DNA from: Albidovulum denitrificans
Lineage (GTDB): Bacteria > Pseudomonadota > Alphaproteobacteria > Rhodobacterales > Rhodobacteraceae
DNA length: 64,000 bases
Assembly: GCF_002973535.1 (NCBI RefSeq)
Contig: NZ_PVEP01000008.1
Coordinates: 62,001 to 126,000, forward strand
Direction: 5' to 3'
Shown: one piece after another, positions 26,486 to 36,389 of the stretch
Layout of the letters: every line of letters begins with the position of its first letter
Numbering within the stretch: position 1 is the stretch's first letter
The notes under the pieces: model-generated
What the model saw: only the letters and a program-made list of their open reading frames with translations
The model's database searches: none
What the model was told of the DNA's origin: nothing
Position numbers and translations under genes: made by a program

Positions 26486-26956
26486 ATGCGCCTTGTCGTC
26501 CTGACCGCCGCCGCGACCTTTGCGCTGGACCAGATCACGAAATTCACCGTGGTCGAGGTGATGGACCTTTCCGCGCGCCATCAGATCGACGTGCTGCCGC
26601 CCTGGCTGACCTTCCGCATGGCATGGAATCAGGGGATCAACTTCGGGCTGATGTCCCATTCCTCGGACCTTGCGCGCTGGGCGCTGATCGCGCTGGCGGT
26701 GGTAATCTCCGCCTGGGTCTGGCTCTGGGTCCGGCGCGAGCCGCACAGCACCATCGTCAAGCTTTCGGCCGGGATGCTGATCGGGGGCGCGGCGGGCAAT
26801 GTCATCGACCGGATCATCTATGGCGCGGTGGCCGATTTCCTGAACATGTCGGTGCCGGGGTTTCAGAACCCCTATTCCTTCAATGTCGCCGATATTGCCA
26901 TCTTTGCCGGCGCCATCGGGCTGGTGATCTTTACCGGGCGGGAGAAGACTAGGTGA
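26486..26956 (+). CDS. lspA: Prolipoprotein signal peptidase (type II)
   Basis: A 156-residue inner-membrane aspartic protease with four hydrophobic segments. Catalytic aspartates are Asp108 ([10 protein letters not shown]) and Asp136 ([10 protein letters not shown]). It removes signal peptides from diacylglyceryl-modified prolipoproteins, and the very next gene encodes a predicted lipoprotein. The ATG at 26486 gives the standard length, 7 bases after the purH stop. Confidence 0.95.
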   Translation: MRLVVLTAAATFALDQITKFTVVEVMDLSARHQIDVLPPWLTFRMAWNQGINFGLMSHSSDLARWALIALAVVISAWVWLWVRREPHSTIVKLSAGMLIGGAAGNVIDRIIYGAVADFLNMSVPGFQNPYSFNVADIAIFAGAIGLVIFTGREKTR

Positions 26957-27008
26957 CGGCGCCGATCAGTTGGGCTAAGACGACATCAGGCAGGTGAGGG
27001 AGAGACGG

Positions 27009-27572
27009 ATGCAGCCGAGGCTGACTCTGGGCAAAATAACGCTTGGTGCGGTGCTGTTGCTGACGCTTTCAGCCTGCGGCGGCATGTTTGGTGGCAATGA
27101 CAAGGACCCGCGCCTGATGCATGTCCGCAGCCAGACGCGCAGCCCCGACGAATTCGCCGTGGTTCCGACCAAGCCCTTGCAGATGCCCGAGGATCTGGCG
27201 CAGCTTCCGGCGCCGACGCCGGGCGGTGCCAACATCACCGACCCGACGCCCGAAGCCGACGCCATCGCGGCGCTGGGCGGCAATCCGGCGGCGCTGGGCC
27301 AGCAGACCATCGCGGCGGCCAGCACGACGCTGGTCAACTATACCGGCCGTTACGGGCGCTCGGCGGGGATCCGTCAGACGCTGGCGGCCGAAGACTTGCA
27401 ATGGCGGCGTGACCATGACGGGCGGCTTCTGGAGCAGATCTTCAACACCAACGTCTATTACCGCGCCTATGCGGGCATGTCTCTCGACCAGCATGCCGAG
27501 CTTGAATACTGGCGCGCGCGCGGTGTGAAGAACGTCGGCGCACCGCCCAAGGGGCTGAAGAAGGCGAAGTAG
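27009..27572 (+). CDS. DUF3035 lipoprotein
   Basis: A 187-residue predicted lipoprotein. The N-terminus MQPRLTLGKITLGAVLLLTLSAC ends in an LSAC lipobox, so Cys23 would be lipidated after LspA cleavage. The body is Pro/Ala-rich with SPDEFAVVPTKPLQMPEDL, the diagnostic DUF3035 motif, and a basic C-terminus (PPKGLKKAK). The family is largely restricted to Rhodobacterales; no activity is known, though an outer-membrane or periplasmic scaffold is plausible. It directly follows lspA and precedes the M16 peptidase pair, a conserved order in the group. Confidence 0.87.
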   Translation: MQPRLTLGKITLGAVLLLTLSACGGMFGGNDKDPRLMHVRSQTRSPDEFAVVPTKPLQMPEDLAQLPAPTPGGANITDPTPEADAIAALGGNPAALGQQTIAAASTTLVNYTGRYGRSAGIRQTLAAEDLQWRRDHDGRLLEQIFNTNVYYRAYAGMSLDQHAELEYWRARGVKNVGAPPKGLKKAK

Positions 27573-27603
27573 TAGGATCACCTCTGCGTCAGCCCGCGCG
27601 CCT

Positions 27604-27637
27604 TTGACTTGACGCTTGCCATTCAGCCGCTACCAAT
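27604..27637 (+). promoter_or_regulatory. Candidate sigma-70-type promoter of the M16 peptidase pair
   Basis: TTGACTTGACG (27604-27614) offers two overlapping -35 hexamers, with TACCAA (27631-27636) as a weak -10 about 16-17 bases further on. A GGGAGGAAGG ribosome binding site and the peptidase ATG follow. Based on pattern only. Confidence 0.35.
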
Positions 27638-27662
27638 TCGCCCATCCTGTTGGGAGGAAGGC

Positions 27663-29018
27663 ATGTTCCTGCGTATTCTGCGCCCCCTCGTGCTTGCCGC
27701 GGTCTTCGCAAGCCCCGCCGCGGCGGGAGAGGTCACGTCCTTCGACCTAGATAACGGGCTTCAGGTCGTCGTGATCGAGGATCACCGCGCGCCGGTCGTC
27801 GTCCAGATGGTCTGGTACCGCGCCGGGGCCGCCGACGAAAAGCCGGGCGTCTCGGGCGTGGCGCATTTTCTGGAACACCTGATGTTCAAGGGGACGGATA
27901 CCGTTCCTTCGGGTGAGTTCTCGAAGATCGTGGCGGCCAATGGTGGGTCGGACAACGCCTTCACCTCATGGGATTTCACCGCCTATTTCCAGCGTATCGC
28001 CTCGGACCGGCTGGAGCTGGTGATGAAGATGGAGGCGGACCGGATGCGCCATCTCAAGCTGTCGGAAGACGACTGGCAGACAGAGCGCGAGGTCGTCATC
28101 GAGGAACGCAACCAGCGCACCGACAGCGATCCGGGCGCCATCTTCGGCGAACAGAAGCAGGCGGCGCAGTACCTCAACCACCCCTATGGCACGCCGATCA
28201 TCGGCTGGCGGCAGGAGATGGAGAAGCTGACCCGGCAGGACGCGCTGGACTGGTACAAGACCTATTACGCGCCCAATGACGCCGTGCTGATCGTCGCGGG
28301 CGACGTGACGCCGGATGAGGTGAAGGCGCTGGCCGAGAAATACTATGGCCCGCTGGCGCCGACGCCGGGGATCGGCCCGCGTGCGCGGCCGCAGGAGCCC
28401 GTCCAACGGGCCGAGCGGCGGCTGAGCTACCGTGACCCGCGCGTCGCGCAGCCCTATCTGTCGCGCAGCTATCTGGCCCCCGAACGCGATCCGGGCGACC
28501 AGAAGACGGCGGCGGCGCTGACGATCCTTGCCGCGGCGCTGGGCGGCAGCCCGCAGACCTCGATCCTGGCCAAACGGCTTCAGTTCGACAGCAAGATCGC
28601 GCTTTACACCGCCGCCGATTATGACGGTCTGTCCTATGACGACACGACCTTCAGCCTTGTCGTCGTGCCTGCGCCGGGTGTCGGGATGGCCGAGGCCGAA
28701 AAGGCCATGGACGGCGTTCTGGACGATGTGGCGAAGAACGGCATCGACGCGGAGCAGTTCGCGCGGATCAAGACCCAGATCCGCGCCGACAACATCTATG
28801 CCGAGGACAGCGTGATGGGTCTGGCCAAACGCTATGGTGAGGCGCTGACCACCGGGCTGACGATCAAGGACGTGCAGGACTGGCCCGCCGTTCTGGATGC
28901 CGTCACCGTGGATGAGGTGCGGCAAGCCGCGCGCGACGTGCTGGACAAGCGCCACGCTGTCACCGGCTGGATGATGCCCGAAAGCGCGGGCGATGACACG
29001 ACGGAGTTGATGCAATGA
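27663..29018 (+). CDS. M16 zinc metallopeptidase, active subunit
   Basis: A 451-residue M16B peptidase with a signal peptide (cleavage probably near SPAAAGE). The inverted zinc motif HxxEH is present as His68-Phe-Leu-Glu71-His72 in GVAHFLEHLMFKGT, with the distal acidic region REVVIEERNQR supplying the third ligand. It should be periplasmic and form a heterodimer with the next gene product, as in bacterial and mitochondrial processing peptidases. It carries a strong GGGAGGAAGG site before the ATG. Its stop overlaps the next start by four bases. Confidence 0.93.
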   Translation: MFLRILRPLVLAAVFASPAAAGEVTSFDLDNGLQVVVIEDHRAPVVVQMVWYRAGAADEKPGVSGVAHFLEHLMFKGTDTVPSGEFSKIVAANGGSDNAFTSWDFTAYFQRIASDRLELVMKMEADRMRHLKLSEDDWQTEREVVIEERNQRTDSDPGAIFGEQKQAAQYLNHPYGTPIIGWRQEMEKLTRQDALDWYKTYYAPNDAVLIVAGDVTPDEVKALAEKYYGPLAPTPGIGPRARPQEPVQRAERRLSYRDPRVAQPYLSRSYLAPERDPGDQKTAAALTILAAALGGSPQTSILAKRLQFDSKIALYTAADYDGLSYDDTTFSLVVVPAPGVGMAEAEKAMDGVLDDVAKNGIDAEQFARIKTQIRADNIYAEDSVMGLAKRYGEALTTGLTIKDVQDWPAVLDAVTVDEVRQAARDVLDKRHAVTGWMMPESAGDDTTELMQ

Positions 29019-30328
29019 TCCGCGCCCTCATCACGGTTGCCGTTGTCCTTATGACCGCGCTGCCCGCCCTCGCGGCAGTGAAGATACAGGAGATCACCTC
29101 GCCCGGCGGCATCCGCGCCTGGCTGGTCGAGGAACATTCGCTGCCCTTCACCGCGCTTGAACTGCGGTTCGAGGGCGGGGCGAGCCTTGATGCGCCGGGC
29201 AAGCGCGGGGCGACCACGCTGATGACCTCGACCCTTGAGGAAGGGGCGGGCGATCTGGACTCGCAGGGCTTCGCCGCCGCGCGTGAGGCGCTGGCGGCCG
29301 ATATTTCCTTCGACGTGGGCGATGATGCGGTCTCCGTCTCGGCGCAGATGCTGACCGAGAACCGCGATCAGGTTGTCGCCCTTCTGAAATCCGCCCTGAC
29401 AGAGCCGCGCTTCGATCAGGACGCCATCGACCGGGTGCGGGCGCAGATCGATTCGCTTATCCGGCAGGACGAAACCGATCCGGGGCGCATCTCCAGCCGC
29501 ACCCTCGACCGCCTTGCCTTTGGCGATCACCCCTATGGGACCGTGCGCAACGGCACGCTGGACAGCCTTGCCGCGCTGACCCGCGACGACCTGATCGCCG
29601 CCAAGGACGCGGTTCTGGCGCGCGACCGGGTGTCGGTCGCCGCGGTCGGCGACATCACGCCCGAGGCGCTGGGCAAGCTGATCGACGAGGTGCTTGGCCC
29701 GCTGCCCGCCAAGGGCGCGCCGATGCCGCCCCATGTCACCCCGGACCTGACCGGGGGCGTGACCGTCGTCGATTTCGACAGCCCCCAATCGGTGGTGAAT
29801 TTCGGCCAGCCGGGCATCACGCGCGACGACCCGGATTTCTTCGCCGCCTATGTGCTGAACCACATCATCGGCGGGCAGGGCTTTTCCGCCCGGCTGATGG
29901 ATGAGGTGCGTGAAAAGCGCGGGCTGACCTACGGGATCGGAACCTTCCTGATGCCGCTGAACCTGGCCGAGACCTGGCAGGGGACGTTTTCGTCGGCGAA
30001 CGAAAAGGTGGCCGAGGCGATCGGCGTGGTGCAGGACGTCTGGGCCGACGTGGCGGCCAACGGCGTGACGGAGGCAGAGCTGGACGCCGCCAAGACCTAT
30101 CTGACCGGCTCCTTCCCGCTGCGCTTCGACGGCAATGACCGGATTGCTGGCATCCTCGTCGGCATGATGGCCGAGGGGCTGCCTGCCTCCTATGTCAACG
30201 ACCGCAACGGCTATATCGAGGCGGTGACGCTGGACGATGTGAAGCGGGTGGCACAACGGTTGATGACACCCGGTGGCTTGCGTTTCGTGGTCGTGGGCAA
30301 GCCCGTCGGACTTCAGACGACGAACTGA
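29015..30328 (+). CDS. M16 peptidase homologue, non-catalytic partner
   Basis: A 437-residue M16 family protein with a signal peptide ([12 protein letters not shown]). The HxxEH zinc motif is absent: the aligned region reads [25 protein letters not shown]. The second-domain signature [13 protein letters not shown] (Arg/Tyr pair that binds substrate) is kept. This is the pattern of an alpha-type, substrate-gripping subunit that completes the catalytic chamber of the upstream protein. ATGA coupling with the upstream gene supports equal synthesis. Tandem active/inactive M16 pairs are common in proteobacteria. Confidence 0.92.
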   Translation: MIRALITVAVVLMTALPALAAVKIQEITSPGGIRAWLVEEHSLPFTALELRFEGGASLDAPGKRGATTLMTSTLEEGAGDLDSQGFAAAREALAADISFDVGDDAVSVSAQMLTENRDQVVALLKSALTEPRFDQDAIDRVRAQIDSLIRQDETDPGRISSRTLDRLAFGDHPYGTVRNGTLDSLAALTRDDLIAAKDAVLARDRVSVAAVGDITPEALGKLIDEVLGPLPAKGAPMPPHVTPDLTGGVTVVDFDSPQSVVNFGQPGITRDDPDFFAAYVLNHIIGGQGFSARLMDEVREKRGLTYGIGTFLMPLNLAETWQGTFSSANEKVAEAIGVVQDVWADVAANGVTEAELDAAKTYLTGSFPLRFDGNDRIAGILVGMMAEGLPASYVNDRNGYIEAVTLDDVKRVAQRLMTPGGLRFVVVGKPVGLQTTN

Positions 30329-30384
30329 CGCAAAGCCTTCGCCGGGCATGGCCGAATCTGCCGGAACCTGCTAATTCTGGTAGG

Positions 30385-32229
30385 ATGAACGCCGAAAGCC
30401 CCAATATCCTGCCTGATCGGCCTGTTATTCGGCAGCTGGATGAGGCCGCCGTCAACCGCATCGCTGCGGGTGAGGTGGTCGAACGTCCGGCCTCGGCCGT
30501 GAAGGAGCTGGTCGAAAACGCGCTGGATGCCGGGGCGCGGCGGATCGAGGTTTCTTATGCCGATGGCGGCAAGACGCTGATCCGCGTGGCCGATGACGGC
30601 TGCGGGATGAGCGCTGGCGATCTGCCGCTGGCGCTGGCCCGGCACGCAACGTCCAAGATCGACGGATCGGACCTGCTGAACATCCGCACCTTCGGCTTTC
30701 GGGGCGAGGCGCTGCCGTCGCTGGGCGCGGTCGGGCGGCTTCGCATCACCTCCCGCGCGGCGGGGGAGGCGGCGGCGGAGATTGCCGTCTCTGGCGGACG
30801 GGTCGATCCGGTGCGCCCGGCGGCCCTGTCGAAAGGCACCGTCGTCGAGTTGCGCGATCTTTTCTTCGCGACACCCGCGCGGCTGAAGTTCCTGCGCTCT
30901 GACCGGGCCGAGGCGCAGGCGATCCGCGACGTGGTGCAGCGTCTGGCGATGGCAGAGCCTTTCGTCGGGTTCACGCTGCGCGACGTGTCGGGCGGTGGCG
31001 AGGGCCGTGTGATCCTGCGGGCGGACCCTGAGCAGGGCGATCTCTTTGACGCGCTGTCGCACCGGCTCGGCACCCTGATCGGCAGGGAGTTCGCCGAAAA
31101 CGCCCTGCCGATTGATGCGGAGCGTGAGGGCATCCGCCTGACCGGCTTTGCCGCCTTGCCGACCTATTCGCGCGGCGCGGCGGTGGAACAGTTCCTGTTC
31201 GTCAACAGCCGCCCGGTCCGCGACAAGCTGCTGATCGGGGCCCTGCGCGCGGCCTATATGGATGTGCTGAGCCGTGACCGGCATCCGGCGGCGGTGCTGA
31301 ACCTGATCTGCGACCCCGAACGGGTGGACGTGAACGTGCATCCCGCCAAGGCCGAGGTGCGGTTCCGCGAACCCGGCGTGGCGCGCGGCCTGATCGTGTC
31401 GGCGCTGCGCCATGCGCTGGCCGAAGCGGGGCATCGCGCGTCCTCCACCGTCGCGGCGGCAACGCTGGGGGCGCTTCGGCGCGAACCGCAAGGCGCGGCG
31501 CCGCGTATCTATCAGATGGACCGGCCGTCGCAGACGACGCTTCACCATGTCCGCGACTGGCAGGCGCCGCTTGCCCGCGATTTCGCCGAGGCCAGCGCGC
31601 GGTTCGATCCGGCGCCGATGCCCGAGGTCACGGATCGCGGTCAGGAGCAGAACCCCCTTGGCGCCGCCCGCGCGCAGGTGCATGAGAACTACATCATCGC
31701 CCAGACCGAAACCGGCATCGTCATCGTCGATCAGCACGCCGCCCATGAACGGCTGGTCTATGAACGGCTGAAGCGGCAGCGCGACGCGAACGGCGTGGCG
31801 GCGCAGGCGCTTCTGATCCCCGAGATTGTTGAGCTTTCGGACGCCGATGCGGGCCTTTTGCTGGACCACGCGGCGCCGCTTTCGGCGCTGGGGCTGACGG
31901 TTGAGCCCTTCGGCGGTGGCGCGGTGGCCGTGCGCGAGACTCCCGCGCTCTTGGGCGAGGTCAATGTGACGGCGCTGATCCGCGACATTCTGGACGAATT
32001 GCACGACCTCGGCAGCAGTCAGAAGCTGCAATCGCGGATCGACGCGGTTCTCAGCCGGATGGCCTGTCATGGATCGGTTCGCTCCGGCCGCCGGATGCGG
32101 CCCGAGGAGATGAACGCGCTTCTGCGCGAGATGGAGGCGACGCCGCTGTCGGGGCAATGCAATCACGGGCGGCCGACCTATGTCGAGTTGAAGCTTTCCG
32201 ATATCGAACGGCTTTTCGGGCGCACATGA
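30385..32229 (+). CDS. mutL: DNA mismatch repair protein MutL (with endonuclease motif)
   Basis: A 614-residue MutL. The GHKL ATPase is intact ([40 protein letters not shown]). The C-terminal domain contains DQHA at residues 449-452, Glu455 and Glu460, which fit the DQHA-x2-E-x4-E nicking-endonuclease motif found in MutL of bacteria lacking MutH, plus the CNHGRP element. The protein therefore probably nicks DNA during mismatch repair. The Pro-rich linker (residues ~340-430) is normal. Its stop overlaps the rmuC start by four bases. Confidence 0.95.
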   Translation: MNAESPNILPDRPVIRQLDEAAVNRIAAGEVVERPASAVKELVENALDAGARRIEVSYADGGKTLIRVADDGCGMSAGDLPLALARHATSKIDGSDLLNIRTFGFRGEALPSLGAVGRLRITSRAAGEAAAEIAVSGGRVDPVRPAALSKGTVVELRDLFFATPARLKFLRSDRAEAQAIRDVVQRLAMAEPFVGFTLRDVSGGGEGRVILRADPEQGDLFDALSHRLGTLIGREFAENALPIDAEREGIRLTGFAALPTYSRGAAVEQFLFVNSRPVRDKLLIGALRAAYMDVLSRDRHPAAVLNLICDPERVDVNVHPAKAEVRFREPGVARGLIVSALRHALAEAGHRASSTVAAATLGALRREPQGAAPRIYQMDRPSQTTLHHVRDWQAPLARDFAEASARFDPAPMPEVTDRGQEQNPLGAARAQVHENYIIAQTETGIVIVDQHAAHERLVYERLKRQRDANGVAAQALLIPEIVELSDADAGLLLDHAAPLSALGLTVEPFGGGAVAVRETPALLGEVNVTALIRDILDELHDLGSSQKLQSRIDAVLSRMACHGSVRSGRRMRPEEMNALLREMEATPLSGQCNHGRPTYVELKLSDIERLFGRT

Positions 32230-33395
32230 TCACGGTCAACGGACAGAGCTATGCGCTGGGCGACCCGCTGGTGCTTGCCATCCTCGGCGGCGCGGTGCTG
32301 GTGCTGGCGCTCTTTATCCTCATCATCCTGACCATGCGCGCTGCTGCCCGGTCGGCCCGGATGACCGAACCGCTGTCCTATCACCTCAGCCAGCTTGGCC
32401 AGCGGGTGCAGTCCCTGTCGGACGGGCAGCAGCAGCTTGCCGGTGGCCTGACCCATGTGTCCGAGGCGCAGGCGACCTCACAGACCAAGGTCCTGCACCT
32501 GATGGAGCAGCGGCTGGCGGAAGTGTCCAAGGGCATGACCGAAAGCCTTCAGGGCGCCGCGACGCGCACCGCCCGGTCGCTGGGCGATCTTCAGCAGCGG
32601 CTTGAGACGATCGACAAGGCGCAATCGAATATCGAAAAGCTGTCAGGTGACGTCCTGTCCTTGCAGGACATTCTGTCGAACAAGCAGACGCGCGGCGCCT
32701 TTGGGGAAATTCAGTTGAACGACATCGTCCGCAAGGCGATGCCGCCCGATTCCTATTCGATGCAGGCGACGCTGTCGAACGGGCGGCGGGCCGATTGCCT
32801 GATCCACCTGCCGAACCCGCCCGGCCCCATCGTGATCGACAGCAAGTTCCCGCTGGAAGCCTATGAGATGCTGCGCCGGGCCGAAAACCAGTCGCAGTTG
32901 ATCGAGGCGCAGCGCAGCCTGCGGATCGCGGTCAGAAGCCATATCAAGGCGATCTCGGAACGCTATATCCTCGACGGGGAAACGGCGGATGGCGCGCTGA
33001 TGTTCCTGCCGTCGGAGGCGGTCTATGCCGAGCTGCACGCGAACTTCCCCGAGTTGGTGCGCGAAGGCTTTGACGCGCGGGTCTGGATCGTGTCACCGAC
33101 GACCTGCATGGCGACGCTGAACACCATGCGGGCGGTCTTGAAGGACGCGCGGATGCGGGAACAGGCGGGGGCGATCCGCGCGACGCTGCGGCTGTTGCAC
33201 CGCGACGTGGAACTGGTGGTTGAGCGGGTGGACAAGCTTTCCACCCATTTCAACCAGGCGCGCGGCGATCTGGAGGGCATCACCACGGCTGCCGAACGCG
33301 CGGGCAAGCGCGCGGCAAAGCTCGACAATTTCGACTTTGAGGAGCTTTCGCCCGAGGCTGAGGATCAGCGCGTGGTGCCATTGGCCAAGATCTGA
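32226..33395 (+). CDS. rmuC: DNA recombination protein RmuC
   Basis: A 389-residue RmuC homologue. Residues about 10-37 are a membrane anchor ([21 protein letters not shown]), 50-150 are coiled coil ([18 protein letters not shown] ... [18 protein letters not shown]), and the C-terminal part holds the restriction-nuclease-like core ([38 protein letters not shown]). RmuC limits inversions between short inverted repeats in E. coli, but its exact activity is not settled. The ATGA overlap places it in one operon with mutL. Confidence 0.9.
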   Translation: MITVNGQSYALGDPLVLAILGGAVLVLALFILIILTMRAAARSARMTEPLSYHLSQLGQRVQSLSDGQQQLAGGLTHVSEAQATSQTKVLHLMEQRLAEVSKGMTESLQGAATRTARSLGDLQQRLETIDKAQSNIEKLSGDVLSLQDILSNKQTRGAFGEIQLNDIVRKAMPPDSYSMQATLSNGRRADCLIHLPNPPGPIVIDSKFPLEAYEMLRRAENQSQLIEAQRSLRIAVRSHIKAISERYILDGETADGALMFLPSEAVYAELHANFPELVREGFDARVWIVSPTTCMATLNTMRAVLKDARMREQAGAIRATLRLLHRDVELVVERVDKLSTHFNQARGDLEGITTAAERAGKRAAKLDNFDFEELSPEAEDQRVVPLAKI

Positions 33396-33464
33396 CTGGT
33401 ATTCGCCGCATTCCGGGCGGATTTCATCCGTAACGGTCAACAATGACCAGTGCGGAGAGGGCAA

Positions 33465-35663
33465 ATGCAGAGGGTTGAGACGGGTCCCGTGTCGACGGCG
33501 AGATTCATCGTTCCGGTGCTTTTCACCGTCACGATCTTCATCAGCGCGTCCCTGCTGTTCTTCGTGCAGCCGCTTTTCGCCAAGATCGTGCTGCCGCAGA
33601 TCGGCGGCGCGCCTGCGGTCTGGACGACCGCGATGCTGTTTTTCCAAAGCGTTCTGATCGGCGGTTACCTTTATGCCCATCTGGTGACGCGCTATCTGCC
33701 GGTCTGGGCGCAGCTTTTCCTGCATCTGCTGCTTTGGGGGGCGGCGCTGTTCTTCCTGCCGCTGGCGATCCCCGAAGGCTGGCAGTTCGCGGCGGAGAGG
33801 TCCGCCGTGGTACAGACGCTGGTCCTCTTTGCGCTGGGCGTCGGGCTGCCCTTCGGTGTCTTGTCGGCCAACGCGCCGCTGATCCAGTCCTGGTATGCGC
33901 GCAGCGACGGCCCTTCGGCTGATGATCCCTATTTCCTTTACGGGGCGAGCAATCTTGGCTCGCTCATCGCGCTTCTGGGCTTTCCCCTTGTCGCCGAACC
34001 GCTTCTGGGCGCGCGGCGGATCGGGGAGCTTTGGGCGCTGGGCTTTGTCACCTTCGGCGCCTTCCTTCTGATCTGCGGCCTTCTGGTGCTGCGCGGCCCC
34101 AACGCACGCGCGGCACGGGCCGAGGGCGCGGCCGGGCCGATCACGGCGGGCCAGGTCGGCTGGTGGCTGCTTTTGTCCTTCGTGCCGTCCTCGATGATGC
34201 TGGCGGTCACGACGAAGATCAGTACCGACCTGGGCGCCGTGCCGCTGGTCTGGGTGGTGCCGCTGTCGCTGTACCTTCTCAGCTTCGTCCTGACCTTCGC
34301 GAAACGGCCCATCGGGGCCAGCCCGGTCCTGCGTCTCCTTTACCTGATCGCGCTTGGCGGGCTTGGCGCGGCTTTCGCGGGGCTGACGGGCGGGCATCTG
34401 GATGTCTGGGGGGCGGCCGGGCTGGTCCTTGCCTTCTTCGTGGTGGCGCTGTTCGGTCATGCAAGGCTTTATGCCGAGCGCCCCGATGGCCGTCACCTTA
34501 CCGTGTTCTATCTGGTCATGTCCGTCGGTGGTGCGCTGGGCGGGATCTTCAACTCCATCCTCGCGCCGATCCTGTTCAACACGCTGGCCGAGGGCGGGGT
34601 GACCGTACTGCTGGCGGCGGTCCTGATCCTCAGCCGCGCCATGCGGCCGACGCGGGCGCTGGCGCTGAAGGGGGCCGCCCTCGGGCTGATCGCGGTGGTG
34701 CCGATCGTGGTGATGACGCGGGTCTACGGTGTCGATGACTGGCTGACGCTGCGCCTGACGATGTTCGCGCTGGCCGGTGGCGTGGCGATCTGGTTCCGCC
34801 ATCAGCTACCGGCCGCGGCGATTTCCATGGGGATCGTGACGGGGATCAGCCTTTATGAAATGCCTTCGGGCGATGTCTTTCGTGATCGCAGCTTCTTTGG
34901 CACCCACCGGGTGATGGAGGCGGACGGGATGCGCCAGTACGTCAACGGCACGACCATTCACGGGTCGGAAAAGCTGGCCGATTTCGGGCGCGACCGGCCC
35001 GAACCGCAGCTTTACTATCACCGCAACGCGCCGATGGCGCGGGTCCTTGGCTCCCCCGTCGGGCAGCGCGCGAAGCGTGTCGGGATCGTGGGGCTGGGTG
35101 TCGGGGCGCTGGCCTGCTACAGCCAGCCGGGGCAGGACTGGACGTTCTATGAGATCGACGCGGCGGTGGATCGGATCGCGCGCAATCCGGCCTACTTCAC
35201 CTTCCTGTCTGCTTGCGCACCAGACATGACGACCCGTCTGGGTGACGCGCGGGTGGTGTTGTCGCAGGAAGGCGGCGAGGCGCCCTATGACATCCTGGTG
35301 ATCGACGCCTACGGGTCCGATGCGGTGCCGATGCACCTGACGACGCTGGAAGCGATGGAGCTTTACATGGGCCGTCTGGCCCCGGACGGGCTGCTTATCT
35401 ACCACATCTCGAACCGCTACTACGCCATCGACCGGCCGCTGGGCCGCAGCGCCGCCGCGCTGGGCCTGACGGCGCGGATCGAGGAGTATGACGGCAATGC
35501 CGACCGCGACCCCGGCGATATCGGATCGCGCGTGGTGATGATCGCACGGGATGAGGGTGTCTTTGGCCCGCTGGCGGCGGACCCCCGGTGGCGGGTGCTG
35601 CGCTCAGACGGCGGGCCGGTCTGGACCGACGATTTCGCGAACCTGCTGTCGGTGCTGAACTGA
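33465..35663 (+). CDS. Membrane-embedded spermidine-synthase-like fusion protein
   Basis: A 732-residue protein with an N-terminal transporter-like part of about 10-12 hydrophobic helices (residues 10-440) and a C-terminal Rossmann domain of the spermidine/spermine synthase class (VGIVGLGVGALACYS ... FYEIDAAVDRIA; LVIDAYGSDAVPMHL). The helical portion resembles the fused MFS-like half seen in this group. The aminopropyl donor pocket is diverged, so polyamine synthesis is unproven; it may act on another amine or be non-catalytic. ATG 33465 is chosen over GTG 33450 because GGAGAGGG lies just upstream of the former. Confidence 0.83.
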   Translation: MQRVETGPVSTARFIVPVLFTVTIFISASLLFFVQPLFAKIVLPQIGGAPAVWTTAMLFFQSVLIGGYLYAHLVTRYLPVWAQLFLHLLLWGAALFFLPLAIPEGWQFAAERSAVVQTLVLFALGVGLPFGVLSANAPLIQSWYARSDGPSADDPYFLYGASNLGSLIALLGFPLVAEPLLGARRIGELWALGFVTFGAFLLICGLLVLRGPNARAARAEGAAGPITAGQVGWWLLLSFVPSSMMLAVTTKISTDLGAVPLVWVVPLSLYLLSFVLTFAKRPIGASPVLRLLYLIALGGLGAAFAGLTGGHLDVWGAAGLVLAFFVVALFGHARLYAERPDGRHLTVFYLVMSVGGALGGIFNSILAPILFNTLAEGGVTVLLAAVLILSRAMRPTRALALKGAALGLIAVVPIVVMTRVYGVDDWLTLRLTMFALAGGVAIWFRHQLPAAAISMGIVTGISLYEMPSGDVFRDRSFFGTHRVMEADGMRQYVNGTTIHGSEKLADFGRDRPEPQLYYHRNAPMARVLGSPVGQRAKRVGIVGLGVGALACYSQPGQDWTFYEIDAAVDRIARNPAYFTFLSACAPDMTTRLGDARVVLSQEGGEAPYDILVIDAYGSDAVPMHLTTLEAMELYMGRLAPDGLLIYHISNRYYAIDRPLGRSAAALGLTARIEEYDGNADRDPGDIGSRVVMIARDEGVFGPLAADPRWRVLRSDGGPVWTDDFANLLSVLN

Positions 35664-35694
35664 CCCGCAGCGGCCCGGCCGGACCCGCGCGGCG

Positions 35695-36222
35695 TCAGTT
35701 GGCGCAGCGCTTGGCGGCCTCGTCGAGCGCGGCGGTGATCCCGAGGAGCGAGAAGCTGTCCTTGGTCTGCGTCCCGCGCGCCGAACGTGCGGTCAGCGAG
35801 ACGCTCGCCCCGGCCTTCAGGGCGGCGATGATCTTTGCGTCGTCGTCACGCGATCCGGCCCAGGCCCATTCGCCATCGGTGAAAAGGTCGAACTTCGTAT
35901 CGCCGATCATCAGATCCACGGTCGAGCCGCCCGCGAAGGGGTAGCCGCCGGTGAACGACACCTCGCCCGCGGCCGAGCCGGGGCGGAAGGTGACGAAAAG
36001 CAGGATGTCGCCGCGCCGCACCGACACGGCCTTGCCGTCGCGCGTGTTCACGGTTTCCTTCGGGGCCGAGACGCCCCAGCATTCCTTCGGGCTGTCCTCG
36101 ACGAAGACGCTCCAGTCGGTTTCGGCCGCCACCCTGTTGGTCGAGACCTGTGCCTGCGCGCCCGTGGTCGTGCCAATTGCCAGAACCGTAGCGCCCAGGA
36201 TGCGCAGCATCGCCGATGTCAT
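35695..36222 (-). CDS. IalB-like (invasion-associated locus B) periplasmic protein
   Basis: A 175-residue protein with a signal peptide (residues 1-24) and the IalB fold signature: DWSVFVEDSPKECWGVSAP, GDILLFVTFRPG and FTDGEWAWAGSRDD. Two conserved cysteines (one in KECWG and one near the C-terminus in KRCAN) probably form a disulfide. The name comes from Bartonella; free-living alphaproteobacteria carry many copies of unknown function. The ATG at 36222 is preceded by GGAGGGAG on the minus strand, a strong site that fixes the start. It is divergent from the asparaginase gene. Confidence 0.83.
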   Translation of the reverse strand: MTSAMLRILGATVLAIGTTTGAQAQVSTNRVAAETDWSVFVEDSPKECWGVSAPKETVNTRDGKAVSVRRGDILLFVTFRPGSAAGEVSFTGGYPFAGGSTVDLMIGDTKFDLFTDGEWAWAGSRDDDAKIIAALKAGASVSLTARSARGTQTKDSFSLLGITAALDEAAKRCAN

Positions 36223-36389
36223 TGGATCTGCTCCCTCCAACCGTATTGTCTTTGCCTCCTGCCCCGTCGCTGTTGCCGATCGACTTTTGGGTGGCAGGAA
36301 ACCCTATCACTGAGTATGGGTGTCATAACGCGAATTCCTTGGACGGGGAAAGCCCCGGCGGCAGAAAATCGCGCAATGGTGAGGGTGAT

